This document shows, piece by piece, positions 1 to 9,171 of a stretch of DNA of 64,000 bases. A program made the position numbers and the translations under genes. The notes beneath the pieces were generated by a model, which saw nothing but the letters and a program-made list of their open reading frames with translations, made no database searches and had not been told where the DNA came from. The DNA comes from Nocardioides ungokensis (GTDB taxonomy: Bacteria; Actinomycetota; Actinomycetes; Propionibacteriales; Nocardioidaceae): positions 558,001-622,000 of the forward strand of contig NZ_CP059164.1 of assembly GCF_013466985.1 (NCBI RefSeq), in the 5' to 3' direction. The number at the start of each line of letters is the position of its first letter. The stretch's first letter is position 1.

Positions 1-385
1 CGTGCGCGAACGTCGCGATCGCGGCCGCGGTGTAGTCGCCGACCCCGGGCAGATCCCGCAGGTCGTCGTAGGAGGCCGGCACCTCGCCGCCGTGCCGCTC
101 GACGATGGTCGTGGCAGCCGCGTGCAGCCGGAGCGCGCGACGGGGGTAGCCGAGCCTGCCCCAGGCCCGGACCGCCTCGCCGGACGTCTCGGCCGCCATC
201 GCCGCCGGGGTCGGCCAGCGTTGCAGCCAGGCCTCGTGGACCGGGAGCACGCGTGCCACCGGTGTCTGCTGGAGCATGAACTCCGAGACCATCACCGACC
301 AGGGGCTCGCCGAGGTCGAGCGCCACGGCAGGTCGCGCGCGTGCTCGTCGTACCACGCCAGGATCGGCTCGTGGAGATCGCTCAT
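1..385 (-). CDS. mutY: A/G-specific adenine glycosylase MutY, N-terminal part
   Basis: Removes adenine mispaired with 8-oxoguanine in base-excision repair. Only the first 128 codons are in the window; the gene runs off the left edge. Seen: the SEFMLQQT segment (residues 34-41) with the expected catalytic Glu35, and the helix-hairpin-helix LPGVGDYTAAAI around residues 111-122. The residue after GVGD is Tyr, not the Lys of endonuclease III, which favours MutY over Nth. The ATG at 385 is chosen because GGAGA lies 9 nt upstream; an in-frame ATG at 394 overlaps that ribosome-binding site. The C-terminal FeS and NUDIX-like parts cannot be checked. Confidence 0.9.
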   Translation of the reverse strand, partial: MSDLHEPILAWYDEHARDLPWRSTSASPWSVMVSEFMLQQTPVARVLPVHEAWLQRWPTPAAMAAETSGEAVRAWGRLGYPRRALRLHAAATTIVERHGGEVPASYDDLRDLPGVGDYTAAAIATFAH

Positions 386-508
386 CGGGGCCATTCTCCG
401 GCGTCGGCGCGGCTGCTGCGTGGTCGGGTGGCAGAACTCGACACGCCACGTGCGAGATCCCCGGTGTGGCTCCGCGAAGCGCGACGGATCGCTGGTTAGC
501 GTTGCGCC

Positions 509-1294
509 ATGTCGCGCCTCACCCGTGGTCCGCTGCCGGCCCGCGTGTACTGGCGGCGTCGCGTCCTGGTCCTCGGCTCCGCGCTGCTGCTCGTCTTCGC
601 CATCGCCCGCCTGCTCGGCGCGGGCAGCGACGCGTCGTCGGATCCCGAGGCCCAGCAGGTGGCCGCCGACCAGAGCCCCTCGGCCACCGCCACCACCCCT
701 GCCCTCGGGGTGCCGAGCGACAGCGTGACCCTGCACCCCGGCAAGCACGGCTCGGCCCAGGCCCCCGTGCTCGCCGAGCCCACGGGGCCGTGCGCGGACC
801 AGGACATCTCCGTGAGCCCGGAGGCCAAGGACCCCGTCGCCGGTCGCGACGTCGAGATCGTGCTGCACCTGCGCACCATCGAGGCCGAGGCCTGCACCTG
901 GGAGGTCTCGCCCAAGACGCTCACGATGAAGATCACCTCGGGCGCCGACGACATCTGGTCCACACGGCAGTGCCCGCGGGCGGTCCCGGACCAGGAGGTC
1001 GTCGTCCGGCGCGACACCTCGACGTCGCTGAAGATGACCTGGCCGGACGCGAAGCGCTCCGACGACCAGTGCTCGCGGCAGGCGGGGTGGGCGATGCCGG
1101 GCTACTACCACGTCGAGGTCGCGGCCCTGGCCGGCGAGCCCGCCGAGGAGCAGTTCAAGCTGGAGGCGCCGACCGGCCAGGTGATCACGCGGTCGCCCTC
1201 GCCGCACCAGTCGCCCCACCAGACGCCGTCCGGGCGCCCGGTGGTGTCACCGTCGTCGTCGCCCTCGTCCTCCCCGTCGTCCACGGTCGACTGA
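509..1294 (+). CDS. Membrane-anchored extracytoplasmic protein of unknown function
   Basis: 261 residues, family not recognised. An Arg-rich N-terminus (about residues 11-18) is followed by one hydrophobic segment (about 19-37), so the rest is probably outside the cell, or it is a signal anchor. A Ser/Thr/Pro/Ala linker leads to a compact middle domain (about 85-220) with four Cys and a beta-rich look, then a low-complexity tail of Ser, Pro and His repeats ending in SSSPSSSPSSTVD. TAGCGT at 497-502 ends 6 nt before the ATG with no ribosome-binding site, consistent with a leaderless mRNA. It converges on disA. No function is claimed. Confidence 0.75.
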   Translation: MSRLTRGPLPARVYWRRRVLVLGSALLLVFAIARLLGAGSDASSDPEAQQVAADQSPSATATTPALGVPSDSVTLHPGKHGSAQAPVLAEPTGPCADQDISVSPEAKDPVAGRDVEIVLHLRTIEAEACTWEVSPKTLTMKITSGADDIWSTRQCPRAVPDQEVVVRRDTSTSLKMTWPDAKRSDDQCSRQAGWAMPGYYHVEVAALAGEPAEEQFKLEAPTGQVITRSPSPHQSPHQTPSGRPVVSPSSSPSSSPSSTVD

Positions 1295-1297
1295 GCG

Positions 1298-1330
1298 CGC
1301 GGCGCTGACCCCGGTCGGGCAAGCGCCGCG
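1298..1330. terminator. Bidirectional hairpin between convergent genes
   Basis: CGCGGCGCT (1298-1306) and AGCGCCGCG (1322-1330) form a perfect 9-bp stem with a 15-nt loop in the 44-bp gap between the convergent 509-1294 gene and disA. There is no clear U tract on either side, as is common in high-GC actinomycetes. Confidence 0.6.
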
Positions 1331-1338
1331 GCGACGGA

Positions 1339-2424
1339 TCAGACGTAACGCTCGAGGATCGTCGACTCGGCCAGCCGGGAGAGTCCCTCGCGCACACTGC
1401 GGGCGCGGAGCTCACCGACCCCCTCGACGGCCTGGAGGTCGTCGATCCCGGCCGACAGCAGCTTCTGGAGGGTGCCGAAGTGGTCGACGAGGCGGTCGAC
1501 GACCGAGGTGGGGAGCCGGGGCACCTTCGCGAGCAGGCGGTAGCCCCTCGGAGCCACGGCCCCGTCGAGGTGCTCGCCGGTGCCCAGGCCGAGCGCCTTC
1601 GCAGCCGCGGCCGGGTCCACCAGCTCGGTGGGGGAGAGTGACTCGAGCCGCTGCAGCAGGGCCTCCGGGGTGCGGGTGCGCCGACCGGCGGGCAGGTAGT
1701 CGCGGATCACCAGCTCGCGCTCGGCGTCTACCCCGGTGATGAGCTCCTCCAGCTGCAGCGACAGCAGGCGGCCGTCGGTGCCGAGCTCGAGCACGTAGTC
1801 CTCGATCTCGCGGGCGATTCGGGTGACCATCTCGAGGCGCTGGGCGACCACGGCGACGTCGCGCACGGTCACGAGGTCCTCGATCTCCAGCGCGGAGAGG
1901 GTGCTGGCGACCTCGTCGAGGCGGAGCTTGTAGCGCTCCAGGGTGGCGAGCGCCTGGTTGGCCCGGGAGAGGATCTGGCCGGAGTCCTCGAGCACGTGGC
2001 GCGTCTCGCCGACGTACGCCGCGATGATCTGCATCGACTGGGACACCGAGATCACGGGGTGGCCGGTCTGCTTGGCGACCCGGTCCGCGGTGCGGTGGCG
2101 GGTGCCGGTCTCCTCCGACGGGATCGTGTGGTCGGGCATCAGGTGCACGGCGGCCCGATAGATCCGGGTGACCTCGCGGTCGACGATGATCGCGCCGTCC
2201 ATCTTGGCCAGCTCACGCAGGCCGGTGGCGGTGAACGGGACATCGAGGGTGAAGCCGCCGGTGGAGATGGACTCCACGGTCTTGTCGTAGCCCAGGACGA
2301 TCAGTGCGCCGGTGCGCCCACGCAGGATGCGCTCCAGCCCGTCGCGCAGCGCGGTCCCGGGGGCGATGGATGCGAGCGCGGCGCGTAGGCGCAACGTCTC
2401 GTCCGAGCGGTCCGTGGCCACCAC
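1339..2424 (-). CDS. disA: Diadenylate cyclase / DNA integrity scanning protein DisA
   Basis: Makes cyclic di-AMP from two ATP and binds branched DNA. 361 residues, matching the usual length near 357. The N-terminal DAC domain shows MDGAII (DGA at 76-78) and TRHRTADRVAKQTG (RHR at 109-111), the two catalytic motifs. A helical spine follows, and the C-terminus ends in a helix-hairpin-helix (GIDDLQAVEGVGELRARSV). The GTG at 2424 is chosen because GGAGGG lies 6 nt upstream; an open frame extends further but lacks homology. It lies 118 bp downstream of radA on the same strand, a pairing seen in many Gram-positives. Confidence 0.95.
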   Translation of the reverse strand: MVATDRSDETLRLRAALASIAPGTALRDGLERILRGRTGALIVLGYDKTVESISTGGFTLDVPFTATGLRELAKMDGAIIVDREVTRIYRAAVHLMPDHTIPSEETGTRHRTADRVAKQTGHPVISVSQSMQIIAAYVGETRHVLEDSGQILSRANQALATLERYKLRLDEVASTLSALEIEDLVTVRDVAVVAQRLEMVTRIAREIEDYVLELGTDGRLLSLQLEELITGVDAERELVIRDYLPAGRRTRTPEALLQRLESLSPTELVDPAAAAKALGLGTGEHLDGAVAPRGYRLLAKVPRLPTSVVDRLVDHFGTLQKLLSAGIDDLQAVEGVGELRARSVREGLSRLAESTILERYV

Positions 2425-2542
2425 GCCGTTCCCTCCGTTCCGGCTGCGGCATTGGGTCGGCCGCGTGTCCAGTCTAGGGGAGTGCAGCGTGTCGCCGGAC
2501 CCGGTCTGCCGGGTTGCCTTCCCGGGCTCTCGACGAGACGCC

Positions 2543-3970
2543 TCAGAACGGCCGCGGCGGGCCCTGCTCCGCCCGCGACAGCCTGAGGGTCTGCAGGGCC
2601 GCGTGGACGTCGGGCACGCAGACCACACGCATGCCGTCGACCACCGGCGCGGCGTCCGCCGCCTCGATCGGGCGCAGCGTGCCGGTGAGCCGTTCGGTCG
2701 GCTCCATGGGCACCACCGCGACCCGGAAGCCGAGCCGGGCCGCCTCGGCGATCCGCTGGGGCAGGTCGCGCACCCGACGCAGCTCGCCGGCCAGGCCGAT
2801 CTCGCCCATGGCCACCACGCCGGACGGCGGCGGGTGCCCGGTGGTGGCCGAGGCCAGCGCCACCGCCACCGCCAGGTCGCTGGCCGGCTCCGAGATCCGG
2901 GCGCCGCCGACGGTGGAGGCGAAGACGTCGTGGGAGTGCAGCCGGATGCCGCAGTGCTGCTGGAGCACGGCCAGCACCATCGCGACCCGGGAGCCGTCCA
3001 GCCCCGAGGTCGTGCGCCGGGGCCGCTCGCTGGCGGTCGGGGTGACCAGCGCCTGCACCTCGGCGAGCATCGGGCGCCGACCCTCCATGGTCACCGCGAC
3101 GCAGGTGCCGGCGACCTGGGCGTGGTGGTTCTCCACGAACAGGCCGGTCGGGTCGGTGACCGCCACGATGCCCTCGGAGGAGAGGTCGAAGCAGCCGACC
3201 TCGTCGATGGGCCCGAAGCGGTTCTTCATCGCCCGCACCATCCGGAAGCGGGAGTTGCGGTCGCCCTCGAAGTGCAGCACCACGTCGACGAGGTGCTCCA
3301 GGACGCGGGGGCCGGCGATCGACCCGTCCTTGGTCACGTGGCCCACGATGACCGTGGTGATGTTGCGGGTCTTGGCGACCCGGATCAGCGCGGCCGCGAC
3401 CTCCTTCACCTGGGTGACCCCGCCCGGCACGCCCTCGGTGCCGGAGGCGCCGATCGTCTGGACGGAGTCGACGACCAGCAGGGTCGGGCGCACCTCCTCG
3501 ATGTGGGTGAGCACGGCCCCGAGGTCGGTCTCGGCGGCGAGGAACAGCTCGTCGTGGACACCGCCGGTCCGGTCGGCGCGGAGCCGCACCTGCGAGGCGG
3601 ACTCCTCGCCGGTGACGTAGAGGGTGCGGCGCTGGTAGCGCGCCGTCTGGGCGGCGACCTCCAGCAGCAGGGTGCTCTTGCCGACTCCGGGCTCGCCGGC
3701 CAGCAGGATCGCGGCACCCGGGACCAGGCCGCCGCCGAGCACCCGGTCGAGCTCGGGGACCCCGCTGGTGCGGAACGTCGAGTCCTCCGCCGACACGTGC
3801 CCGATCGGCACCGCCGGACGGGTCACCGGTCCGGCGGCGGCCCGGGTCGTGGGTGCCGCGGCCTCGGCGACCGAGCCCCAGGCCTGGCACTCGCCGCACC
3901 GGCCGACCCACTTGGCGGTCTCCCAACCGCACTCGGTGCAACGGAAGGCGGGGCGAGAGGGCTTCGGCAT
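2543..3970 (-). CDS. radA: DNA repair protein RadA (Sms)
   Basis: RecA-like ATPase that promotes branch migration in recombinational repair. 475 residues. Seen in order: a zinc finger (C11, C14, C25, C28), Walker A GEPGVGKST (92-100), the RadA-specific KNRFG motif around residue 250, and a Lon-protease-like C-terminal domain (roughly 300-455). The ATG at 3970 is preferred to an upstream in-frame start because homology begins at MPKPSRPAFRC and a TAGCGT -10 (3978-3983 on the complement) ends 7 nt before it, suggesting a leaderless start. Probably co-transcribed with disA. Confidence 0.95.
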   Translation of the reverse strand: MPKPSRPAFRCTECGWETAKWVGRCGECQAWGSVAEAAAPTTRAAAGPVTRPAVPIGHVSAEDSTFRTSGVPELDRVLGGGLVPGAAILLAGEPGVGKSTLLLEVAAQTARYQRRTLYVTGEESASQVRLRADRTGGVHDELFLAAETDLGAVLTHIEEVRPTLLVVDSVQTIGASGTEGVPGGVTQVKEVAAALIRVAKTRNITTVIVGHVTKDGSIAGPRVLEHLVDVVLHFEGDRNSRFRMVRAMKNRFGPIDEVGCFDLSSEGIVAVTDPTGLFVENHHAQVAGTCVAVTMEGRRPMLAEVQALVTPTASERPRRTTSGLDGSRVAMVLAVLQQHCGIRLHSHDVFASTVGGARISEPASDLAVAVALASATTGHPPPSGVVAMGEIGLAGELRRVRDLPQRIAEAARLGFRVAVVPMEPTERLTGTLRPIEAADAAPVVDGMRVVCVPDVHAALQTLRLSRAEQGPPRPF

Positions 3971-4040
3971 GGCGGGAACGCTAGGGCACCGCGCCGACAA
4001 CGAGTCCCACACGTGCGGGTGAAGCGGGCGTGCGTCTGGT

Positions 4041-4063
4041 TATGATCCCTTTGGAACGTTCCA
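4041..4063 (+). promoter_or_regulatory. Promoter and LacI-type operator of the adjacent regulator
   Basis: TATGAT (4041-4046) is a near-consensus -10. Immediately downstream, TGGAACGTTCCA (4052-4063) is a perfect 12-bp palindrome with the central CG typical of LacI-family operators. It would cover the transcription start, so it fits autorepression. The -35 region is not clear. Confidence 0.7.
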
Positions 4064-4105
4064 GTCCTGCGGGACGGGGGGTGACACGTGCGGGAGGACG
4101 ATCGG

Positions 4106-5137
4106 ATGACGAGGAGCCTGGGGCGGATCCCTGCGCCCCCGCCGACGCTCGCCGACGTGGCCGAGCGCGCCGGTGTCTCGCGCCAGACGGTGTCGAACGC
4201 CGTCAACAACCCCGACCTGCTGCGCACCGACACCCTGGCCCGCGTCCAGGAGGCGATCGAGGAGCTCGGCTACTCACCCAACCGGGCCGCCCGCAACCTG
4301 CGCACCCGGGCCTCGCACCTGATCGGGATGCGCATCAACCCGGCGCAGGAGGGCACCGCCAACGCGACGATGGACCGCTTCGTGCACTCGCTGGTGGAGA
4401 CGTCGGGCGAGGCGGGCTACCACGTGCTGCTCTTCGCGGGCAGCCACCTCGACCCGCTCGACGGGTACGACGACCTGCTGCGCTCGACGGCCGTGGACGC
4501 CTTCGTGGTCACCGACACCTACCTGGGCAACCCTCAGGCCGCCTGGCTGGAGCTGCGCCGCGCGCCGTTCGTGGCCTTCGGGCGCCCGTGGGACAACCCG
4601 GACGCCACCCACCCCTGGGTCGACGTGGACGGGGCCGCCGGCGCCGACCTGGCCACCACGCACCTGCTCGACCGCGGCCACCAGCGGATCGCCTGGATCG
4701 GCTGGCGCAAGGACTCACGGATCGGCGAGGACCGTCGTTCGGGTTGGAGCCGGGCCCTGCGCTCGCGCGACCTCCCGACCACGGGGCTGGCCTCGCGGGT
4801 GGAGGACACGGTGGCCAGCGGCCGAGAGGCGAGCGCAGTGCTCCTCGACGAGGCCCGCCCGAGCGCGTTCGTCTGCGCCTCGGACACGCTGGCCATGGGC
4901 GTCCTGCACACCCTCGCCGAGCGTGGCCTGGCCCCCGGGCGCGACATCGCGGTGGTCGGCTTCGACGACTCCCAGGTCGCGCAGGTGGTGCCCCCGGGGC
5001 TGACCTCGGTCCGCCAGCCGCTGGAGGACGTCGCCGTCGAGATCGTCAAGGCCCTCGAGGGGCTGCTCGGCCACCCCCATCGGACCTCCGAGGGCGTCCT
5101 GCTGACCCCCACCCTGGCGGTGCGTGGGTCCAGCTAG
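4106..5137 (+). CDS. LacI-family transcriptional regulator
   Basis: 343 residues. N-terminal helix-turn-helix with hinge: TLADVAERAGVSRQTVSNAVNNPDLL then LGYSPNRAARNLRTRAS, the standard LacI pattern. The rest is a periplasmic-binding-protein-like sugar-sensing domain (about 70-343), including the conserved FVCASDTLAMGVL and VGFDDS segments. The ATG at 4106 is chosen because GGGAGG (4092-4097) sits 8 nt upstream; the GTG at 4088 lies before that site. No sugar-utilisation gene is next to it, so the effector and other targets are unknown; the operator upstream suggests autoregulation. Confidence 0.88.
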   Translation: MTRSLGRIPAPPPTLADVAERAGVSRQTVSNAVNNPDLLRTDTLARVQEAIEELGYSPNRAARNLRTRASHLIGMRINPAQEGTANATMDRFVHSLVETSGEAGYHVLLFAGSHLDPLDGYDDLLRSTAVDAFVVTDTYLGNPQAAWLELRRAPFVAFGRPWDNPDATHPWVDVDGAAGADLATTHLLDRGHQRIAWIGWRKDSRIGEDRRSGWSRALRSRDLPTTGLASRVEDTVASGREASAVLLDEARPSAFVCASDTLAMGVLHTLAERGLAPGRDIAVVGFDDSQVAQVVPPGLTSVRQPLEDVAVEIVKALEGLLGHPHRTSEGVLLTPTLAVRGSS

Positions 5138-5153
5138 CGGTGGCTGCGACAGT

Positions 5154-5849
5154 TCAGAACCCCTTCCACCAGAGGTTGACCGCGTAGTCGACCTCGGTGC
5201 CCTCGTGCTCCGCGAGGACCGCGTCGGCGACCTCGCGGGTGAGCTCGATGCGTACGACGCTCTCCAGGTCGGCGCGCGTGGAGAAGGACCAGCGGATGTC
5301 GACGGGGACCCGCGTCCAGCCCCGGGTGGACCAGAACCGCTCCACGACCTCGGGCGCGGGCAGGTGCGGGTAGCCGCGCCGGAACCACCCCCCGAACGTC
5401 GAGCGGGTCGCGTCGTTGTCGATGACGAACGCCGTGCCACCGCGGCGTACGACGCGCTCCAGCTCGGCCAGCCCGGGCTCGCAGCCCGGACCGAAGAAGT
5501 AGGCCCACCGGGCGTGCGCCACGTCCACCGACGCGTCGGGCAGCGGGATCGCCTGCGCGGTGCCCTGGAGCACGGACACGTTCGCGAGCGCGCGGCAGCG
5601 CCGACGGGCCAGGGCCACGAGGTCGGGATGCGGCTCGACCCCGGTCACCGACGCGGCAGTGGTGGCGAACCGGGGCAGGTGGAAGCCGGTGCCGCAGCCC
5701 AGGTCGAGGACCGCACGCCCGGCCCAGCCGGGTCCGTCCAGCACGGACTCCATCGAGGCCTCGAGCCGGCCGTCGGGGTCGACGGCACGGTTCTCGAGCT
5801 CGTAGGTCGCGGTGTGGTGCCAGATGTTGGGGCTCGGCACCGCCCCCAC
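5154..5849 (-). CDS. Class I SAM-dependent methyltransferase
   Basis: About 231 residues. SAM-binding motif I VLDLGCGTGFHLPRF, motif II around VTGVEPHPDLVALARRR, and a methyltransf_11-type acceptor region (IPLPDASVDVAHARWAYFFG). The substrate cannot be told. Two GTG codons are possible, 5849 and 5840; neither has a good ribosome-binding site. It follows the VOC gene by 14 bp on the same strand, so the two are likely co-transcribed. It converges on the LacI-type gene. Confidence 0.8.
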   Translation of the reverse strand: MGAVPSPNIWHHTATYELENRAVDPDGRLEASMESVLDGPGWAGRAVLDLGCGTGFHLPRFATTAASVTGVEPHPDLVALARRRCRALANVSVLQGTAQAIPLPDASVDVAHARWAYFFGPGCEPGLAELERVVRRGGTAFVIDNDATRSTFGGWFRRGYPHLPAPEVVERFWSTRGWTRVPVDIRWSFSTRADLESVVRIELTREVADAVLAEHEGTEVDYAVNLWWKGF

Positions 5850-5863
5850 GGGGACCGGACGGC

Positions 5864-6506
5864 TCAGAGACGGACCAGGCCGTGGGGCGTCTGGACCTGC
5901 GCGGCGATGATGCCGGGCGTGCCGTGCGGCGCGACCCACTCGACCTTGACGTCCTCCAGCGGCGCCTCGACCGTCTCGCCGAGCCACTCGCTGACCCGCT
6001 GCGGGTCGCCCGCGATCTCCAGGCACGCCAGCGAGTACGCCGGGTCGGCGCCGTTGCTGGGGTGGAGCTCCTCGGGGCTGTCCCACTCGATGAAGAAGGG
6101 CAGCTGCGGGTCGGCGATCAGTCCGTTGATGCCGATCTGCTGCCAGCGCAGCTCGGTGCCGTCGGGGCGGTGCCGGCTGCCGACCGCCGCCTCGCGGCCG
6201 AGCCGGGTCTCGACCGTGCTGATGTCGTCGACCGCAACCACCCAGCCGAGCCAGCCCCCGCCGAGCGCGGAGCGGAGCGCGCCGCACGGCCTGGCCGAAG
6301 GGGGCCTTGTCGGATGCCGGGTGGTCGAGCACCTCGACGATCTCGATGTAGGTGCCGTCAGCGAGCGGCATGATCATGTTGCGGGTCCCGAAGCGTGGGT
6401 GCACGCCTCCGTCGATGAAGTCCCGGCCGAGCAGTCCCCCGATGCGCTGGGCAGTGCTGGCGAGGCCATCCGGTCCTGCGGCGTAAGAAAGATGGTCCAG
6501 GCGCAT
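5864..6506 (-). CDS. VOC/glyoxalase-like domain protein, frameshifted
   Basis: The N-terminal part (MRLDHLSYAAG to DKAPFGQAV) and the C-terminal part (GGGWLGWVVAVDDIST to TPHGLVRL) are in different frames and join near 6270-6290, inside a CGCTCCGCTCCGCGCTCGG stretch. The length from 6506 is one base over a multiple of three. The joined protein would be about 214 residues with the fold of a glyoxalase-like domain; substrate unknown. The start at 6506 has GAGAAT ending 7 nt upstream; an ATG at 6515 is also possible. A real mutation or a sequencing indel cannot be separated here. Confidence 0.65.
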
Positions 6507-6643
6507 GTCAAGCATTCTCGACAACGCGTTCGGCCTCTCGCGCAGCGGGGTCGGGGTCTCTTGACGTCGAGACGTTCCGCATAGGTTCCCGAAGAGTTCA
6601 GGCCGAGGTAGTGGGCGAGGTGGTGGGCGAGGTGGTCGACCCG

Positions 6644-7408
6644 TCAGCGGGGATCCGCGGGATGCAGCGCCAGCGCCGACCGCGACCGCACGTGCGCCTC
6701 GCAGTGCCGCACCAGCTCGGCGTACGCCGCGGGGCCCATCAGCTCGGTCAGCTCGGGCTCGTGGGTGATGTAGACGGGCTCGACGGCGACGTGGGCCTCG
6801 GTGTTGCCCGAGCAGTACCAGTCGAGGTCGTGGCCGCCCGGTCCCCAGCCGCGCCGGTCGTACTCGCCGATCGAGACCTCGGTGTACGTCGTGCCGTCCT
6901 GGCGCTCGACCTCGCGGAAGGTCCGGCGGATCGGCAGCTGCCAGCACACGTCCGGCTTGGTCTCCAGGGGGTTGCGTCCCTGCTCGAGCGCCAGCCCGTG
7001 CAACGCGCAGCCGGCACCCGTGTGGAAGTCCGCGCGGTTGTGGAAGACGCACGCCTGCTGGCCGTCGACCTCGACGGTGAGCGTCTTGCGATCGCCGTCC
7101 TCGTCGGTCTCGATCCAGTCCTTCTTCCGCACGGCACGGCCGCGCGGCTTGAACTGCCACTGGGTCTCGTCGAGCTGGTCGACGAACCTCGCCACCCGCT
7201 TCTCGTCGTCCTTGTCGGCGAAGTGGGCGCCCAACGTGCAGCAGCCGGTGTCGGGGGAGGAGTCGTAGATGCCCTGGCAGCCCTGGCCGAAGATGCACAT
7301 GTAGCTCGACGTGAGCCAGGTCAGGTCGCAGCGCATCACCTGGGTGTCGTCGCCCGGGTCTGCGAACTCGACGAAGGCACGGGGGAAGACGAGGTCGACT
7401 TCGGGCAC
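6644..7408 (-). CDS. Cys-rich protein, possible YkgJ/DUF3109-like metal-chelating family
   Basis: 254 residues with clustered cysteines: CIFGQGCQG (about 38-46), GCCTLGAHF (about 55-63), CVFHNR, GCALHG and VCWQLPI. This spacing resembles putative zinc- or iron-chelating proteins of the YkgJ/DUF3109 type; the assignment is tentative. No signal peptide is seen, so it is cytoplasmic. The GTG at 7408 has TAGGTT (7415-7420 on the complement) ending 6 nt upstream, a leaderless arrangement. It is divergent from the Ppx/GppA gene with only 33 bp between the starts. Just past the stop, 6605-6640 holds a short GGGCGAGGTGGT-type direct repeat. Confidence 0.65.
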   Translation of the reverse strand: MPEVDLVFPRAFVEFADPGDDTQVMRCDLTWLTSSYMCIFGQGCQGIYDSSPDTGCCTLGAHFADKDDEKRVARFVDQLDETQWQFKPRGRAVRKKDWIETDEDGDRKTLTVEVDGQQACVFHNRADFHTGAGCALHGLALEQGRNPLETKPDVCWQLPIRRTFREVERQDGTTYTEVSIGEYDRRGWGPGGHDLDWYCSGNTEAHVAVEPVYITHEPELTELMGPAAYAELVRHCEAHVRSRSALALHPADPR

Positions 7409-7441
7409 TCCACCAACCTACCCGGCGGGTAGCGTGGCCCC

Positions 7442-8377
7442 ATGCGGCTGGGCGTCCTCGACATCGGCTCCAACACCGGGCACCTCCTGGTGGTGGACGC
7501 CCACGGCGGCGCGGCGCCGCTGCCGGCGTACTCCTACAAGGAGCCGCTGCGGCTGGCAGAGCACCTGGACGACGAGGGCGCGGTCTCCGAGACGGGCGTC
7601 AAGGCCCTCACCGCCTTCACCGCCCAGGCCCTGGTCGTGGCCGAGGACAAGGGCTGCGAGGACATCCTGGCCTTCGCGACCTCCGCGGTGCGCGACGCGG
7701 GGAACTGTGACGACGTGCTCGACCACGTGCACGACTCCACCGGGGTGCGCATCGAGGTGCTCTCCGGCGAGGACGAGGCCCGGCTGACGTTCCTCGCCGT
7801 ACGCCGCTGGTTCGGCTGGTCGGCCGGCCGTCTCGCGGTCTTCGACATCGGCGGTGGATCCCTCGAGATCGCCGGCGGCGCCGACGAGTCCCCGGACGTC
7901 GCGTGGTCGCTGCCGCTCGGCGCCGCCCGGCTGGCCCGGGACTTCTTCGGCGGCGGCCCGCCCGACGACGAGGCGATCCGGGAGCTGCGCAAGCAGATCC
8001 GCGCCGACATCGCCCGCGACGCGGGCCACCTGCTGCGCGCGGGGAAGCCCGACCACGCCGCCGCCACCTCGAAGACGTTCCGCTCCCTGGCACGGATCTG
8101 CGGGGCGGCCCCGTCGGGGGACGGCCCGCTGGTGCCGCGGAGCCTGCCGCGCAAGGAGCTGAGCGAGTGGATCCCCAAGCTCGTCGACATGACGCCGGAG
8201 GAGCTGGCCGACCTGCCCGGGGTCTCGGCGAGCCGCACCCACCAGATCGTGCCGGGCGCCCTGGTCGCCGAGGGGGCGATGGACATCTTCGACCTCGACG
8301 AGCTCGAGATCTGTCCGTGGGCGCTGCGTGAAGGCGTCATCCTGGAGCGCCTCGACCAGATCAGCGTGCTCGGCTAG
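7442..8377 (+). CDS. Ppx/GppA-family phosphatase
   Basis: 311 residues of the ASKHA ATPase-like superfamily; members hydrolyse inorganic polyphosphate or pppGpp. Seen: N-terminal phosphate loop [18 protein letters not shown], the [12 protein letters not shown] motif, the [10 protein letters not shown] region and the second phosphate-binding loop [10 protein letters not shown]. It has the short form typical of actinobacterial Ppx1/Ppx2 without the C-terminal HD-like domain. TAGCGT (7430-7435) ends 6 nt before the ATG. The next gene starts two bases after the stop, so they form an operon. Which substrate is used cannot be told. Confidence 0.88.
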   Translation: MRLGVLDIGSNTGHLLVVDAHGGAAPLPAYSYKEPLRLAEHLDDEGAVSETGVKALTAFTAQALVVAEDKGCEDILAFATSAVRDAGNCDDVLDHVHDSTGVRIEVLSGEDEARLTFLAVRRWFGWSAGRLAVFDIGGGSLEIAGGADESPDVAWSLPLGAARLARDFFGGGPPDDEAIRELRKQIRADIARDAGHLLRAGKPDHAAATSKTFRSLARICGAAPSGDGPLVPRSLPRKELSEWIPKLVDMTPEELADLPGVSASRTHQIVPGALVAEGAMDIFDLDELEICPWALREGVILERLDQISVLG

Positions 8378-8379
8378 CC

Positions 8380-9171
8380 ATGGCGCCCCGCATCGGAATG
8401 TCGACCGCGTCGGTCTACCCGGAGTCCACGGCGCACGCCTTCGGCTACGCCGCCCAGCTCGGCTACGACGCCGTCGAGGTCATGGTCGGCATCGACGCGC
8501 TGAGCCAGCAGACGTCGGCGGTCAAGCAGCTCTCCGAGCACCACGACATGCCCGTGTGCGCCGTCCACGCGCCGTGCCTGCTCTTCACCCAACGGGTCTG
8601 GGGCACCGAGCCGTGGGGCAAGCTCGAGCGCTCGGCCGAGATGGCCGCCGCGGTCGGCGCCGCGGTGGTCGTCGTGCACCCGCCGTTCCGGTGGCAGAAG
8701 GAGTACGCCCGCGACTTCGTCAACGGGATCGCGGCCCTGGAGGAGTCCACCGGCATCGCGTTCGCGGTGGAGAACATGTACCCGTGGCGGGCGTCCTCGC
8801 GGCGCGGGATGGAGATGTACCTCCCGGGCTGGGACCCGTCGGGGGAGACCTACGCCAACGCCACGATCGACCTGTCGCACGCGGCCATCGCGCGCTCCGA
8901 CCCGATCGACATGGCCGTGCGGCTCGGCGAGCGGTTGCGCCACATCCACCTGACCGACGGCACCGGCTCGGCGAAGGACGAGCACCTCGTCCCGGGGCGT
9001 GGCGCGATGGGTGCGGCGGAGTTCCTGCGACACCTGGCCGGCACCGGGTTCGCCGGCGAGATCGTGCTGGAGATCAACACCCGCAAGTGCAGCAGCCGCG
9101 AGGAGCGCGAGCGCGACCTGCTGGAGTCGCTGCAGTTCGCCCGCGAGCACTCCGCGGTGACGACGCCGTGA
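8380..9171 (+). CDS. Sugar phosphate isomerase/epimerase, AP-endonuclease-2 fold
   Basis: 263-residue TIM barrel of the xylose-isomerase-like family. Metal-ligand-type segments are visible: VCAVHAPCLLF, VVVVHPPFRW, AFAVENMYPW, ATIDLSHAAI, HIHLTDG and GEIVLEINTR, giving the usual His/Glu/Asp set. The substrate is unknown. It is packed between the Ppx/GppA gene (two-base gap) and the TetR gene (4-bp GTGA overlap), so all three are probably one transcript. Confidence 0.85.
   Translation: MAPRIGMSTASVYPESTAHAFGYAAQLGYDAVEVMVGIDALSQQTSAVKQLSEHHDMPVCAVHAPCLLFTQRVWGTEPWGKLERSAEMAAAVGAAVVVVHPPFRWQKEYARDFVNGIAALEESTGIAFAVENMYPWRASSRRGMEMYLPGWDPSGETYANATIDLSHAAIARSDPIDMAVRLGERLRHIHLTDGTGSAKDEHLVPGRGAMGAAEFLRHLAGTGFAGEIVLEINTRKCSSREERERDLLESLQFAREHSAVTTP

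Noticed and set aside
5154..7298. A single 714-codon reading frame on the minus strand
   Set aside because: It joins the methyltransferase with out-of-frame stretches of the VOC and Cys-rich genes; only its last third is coding in that frame.
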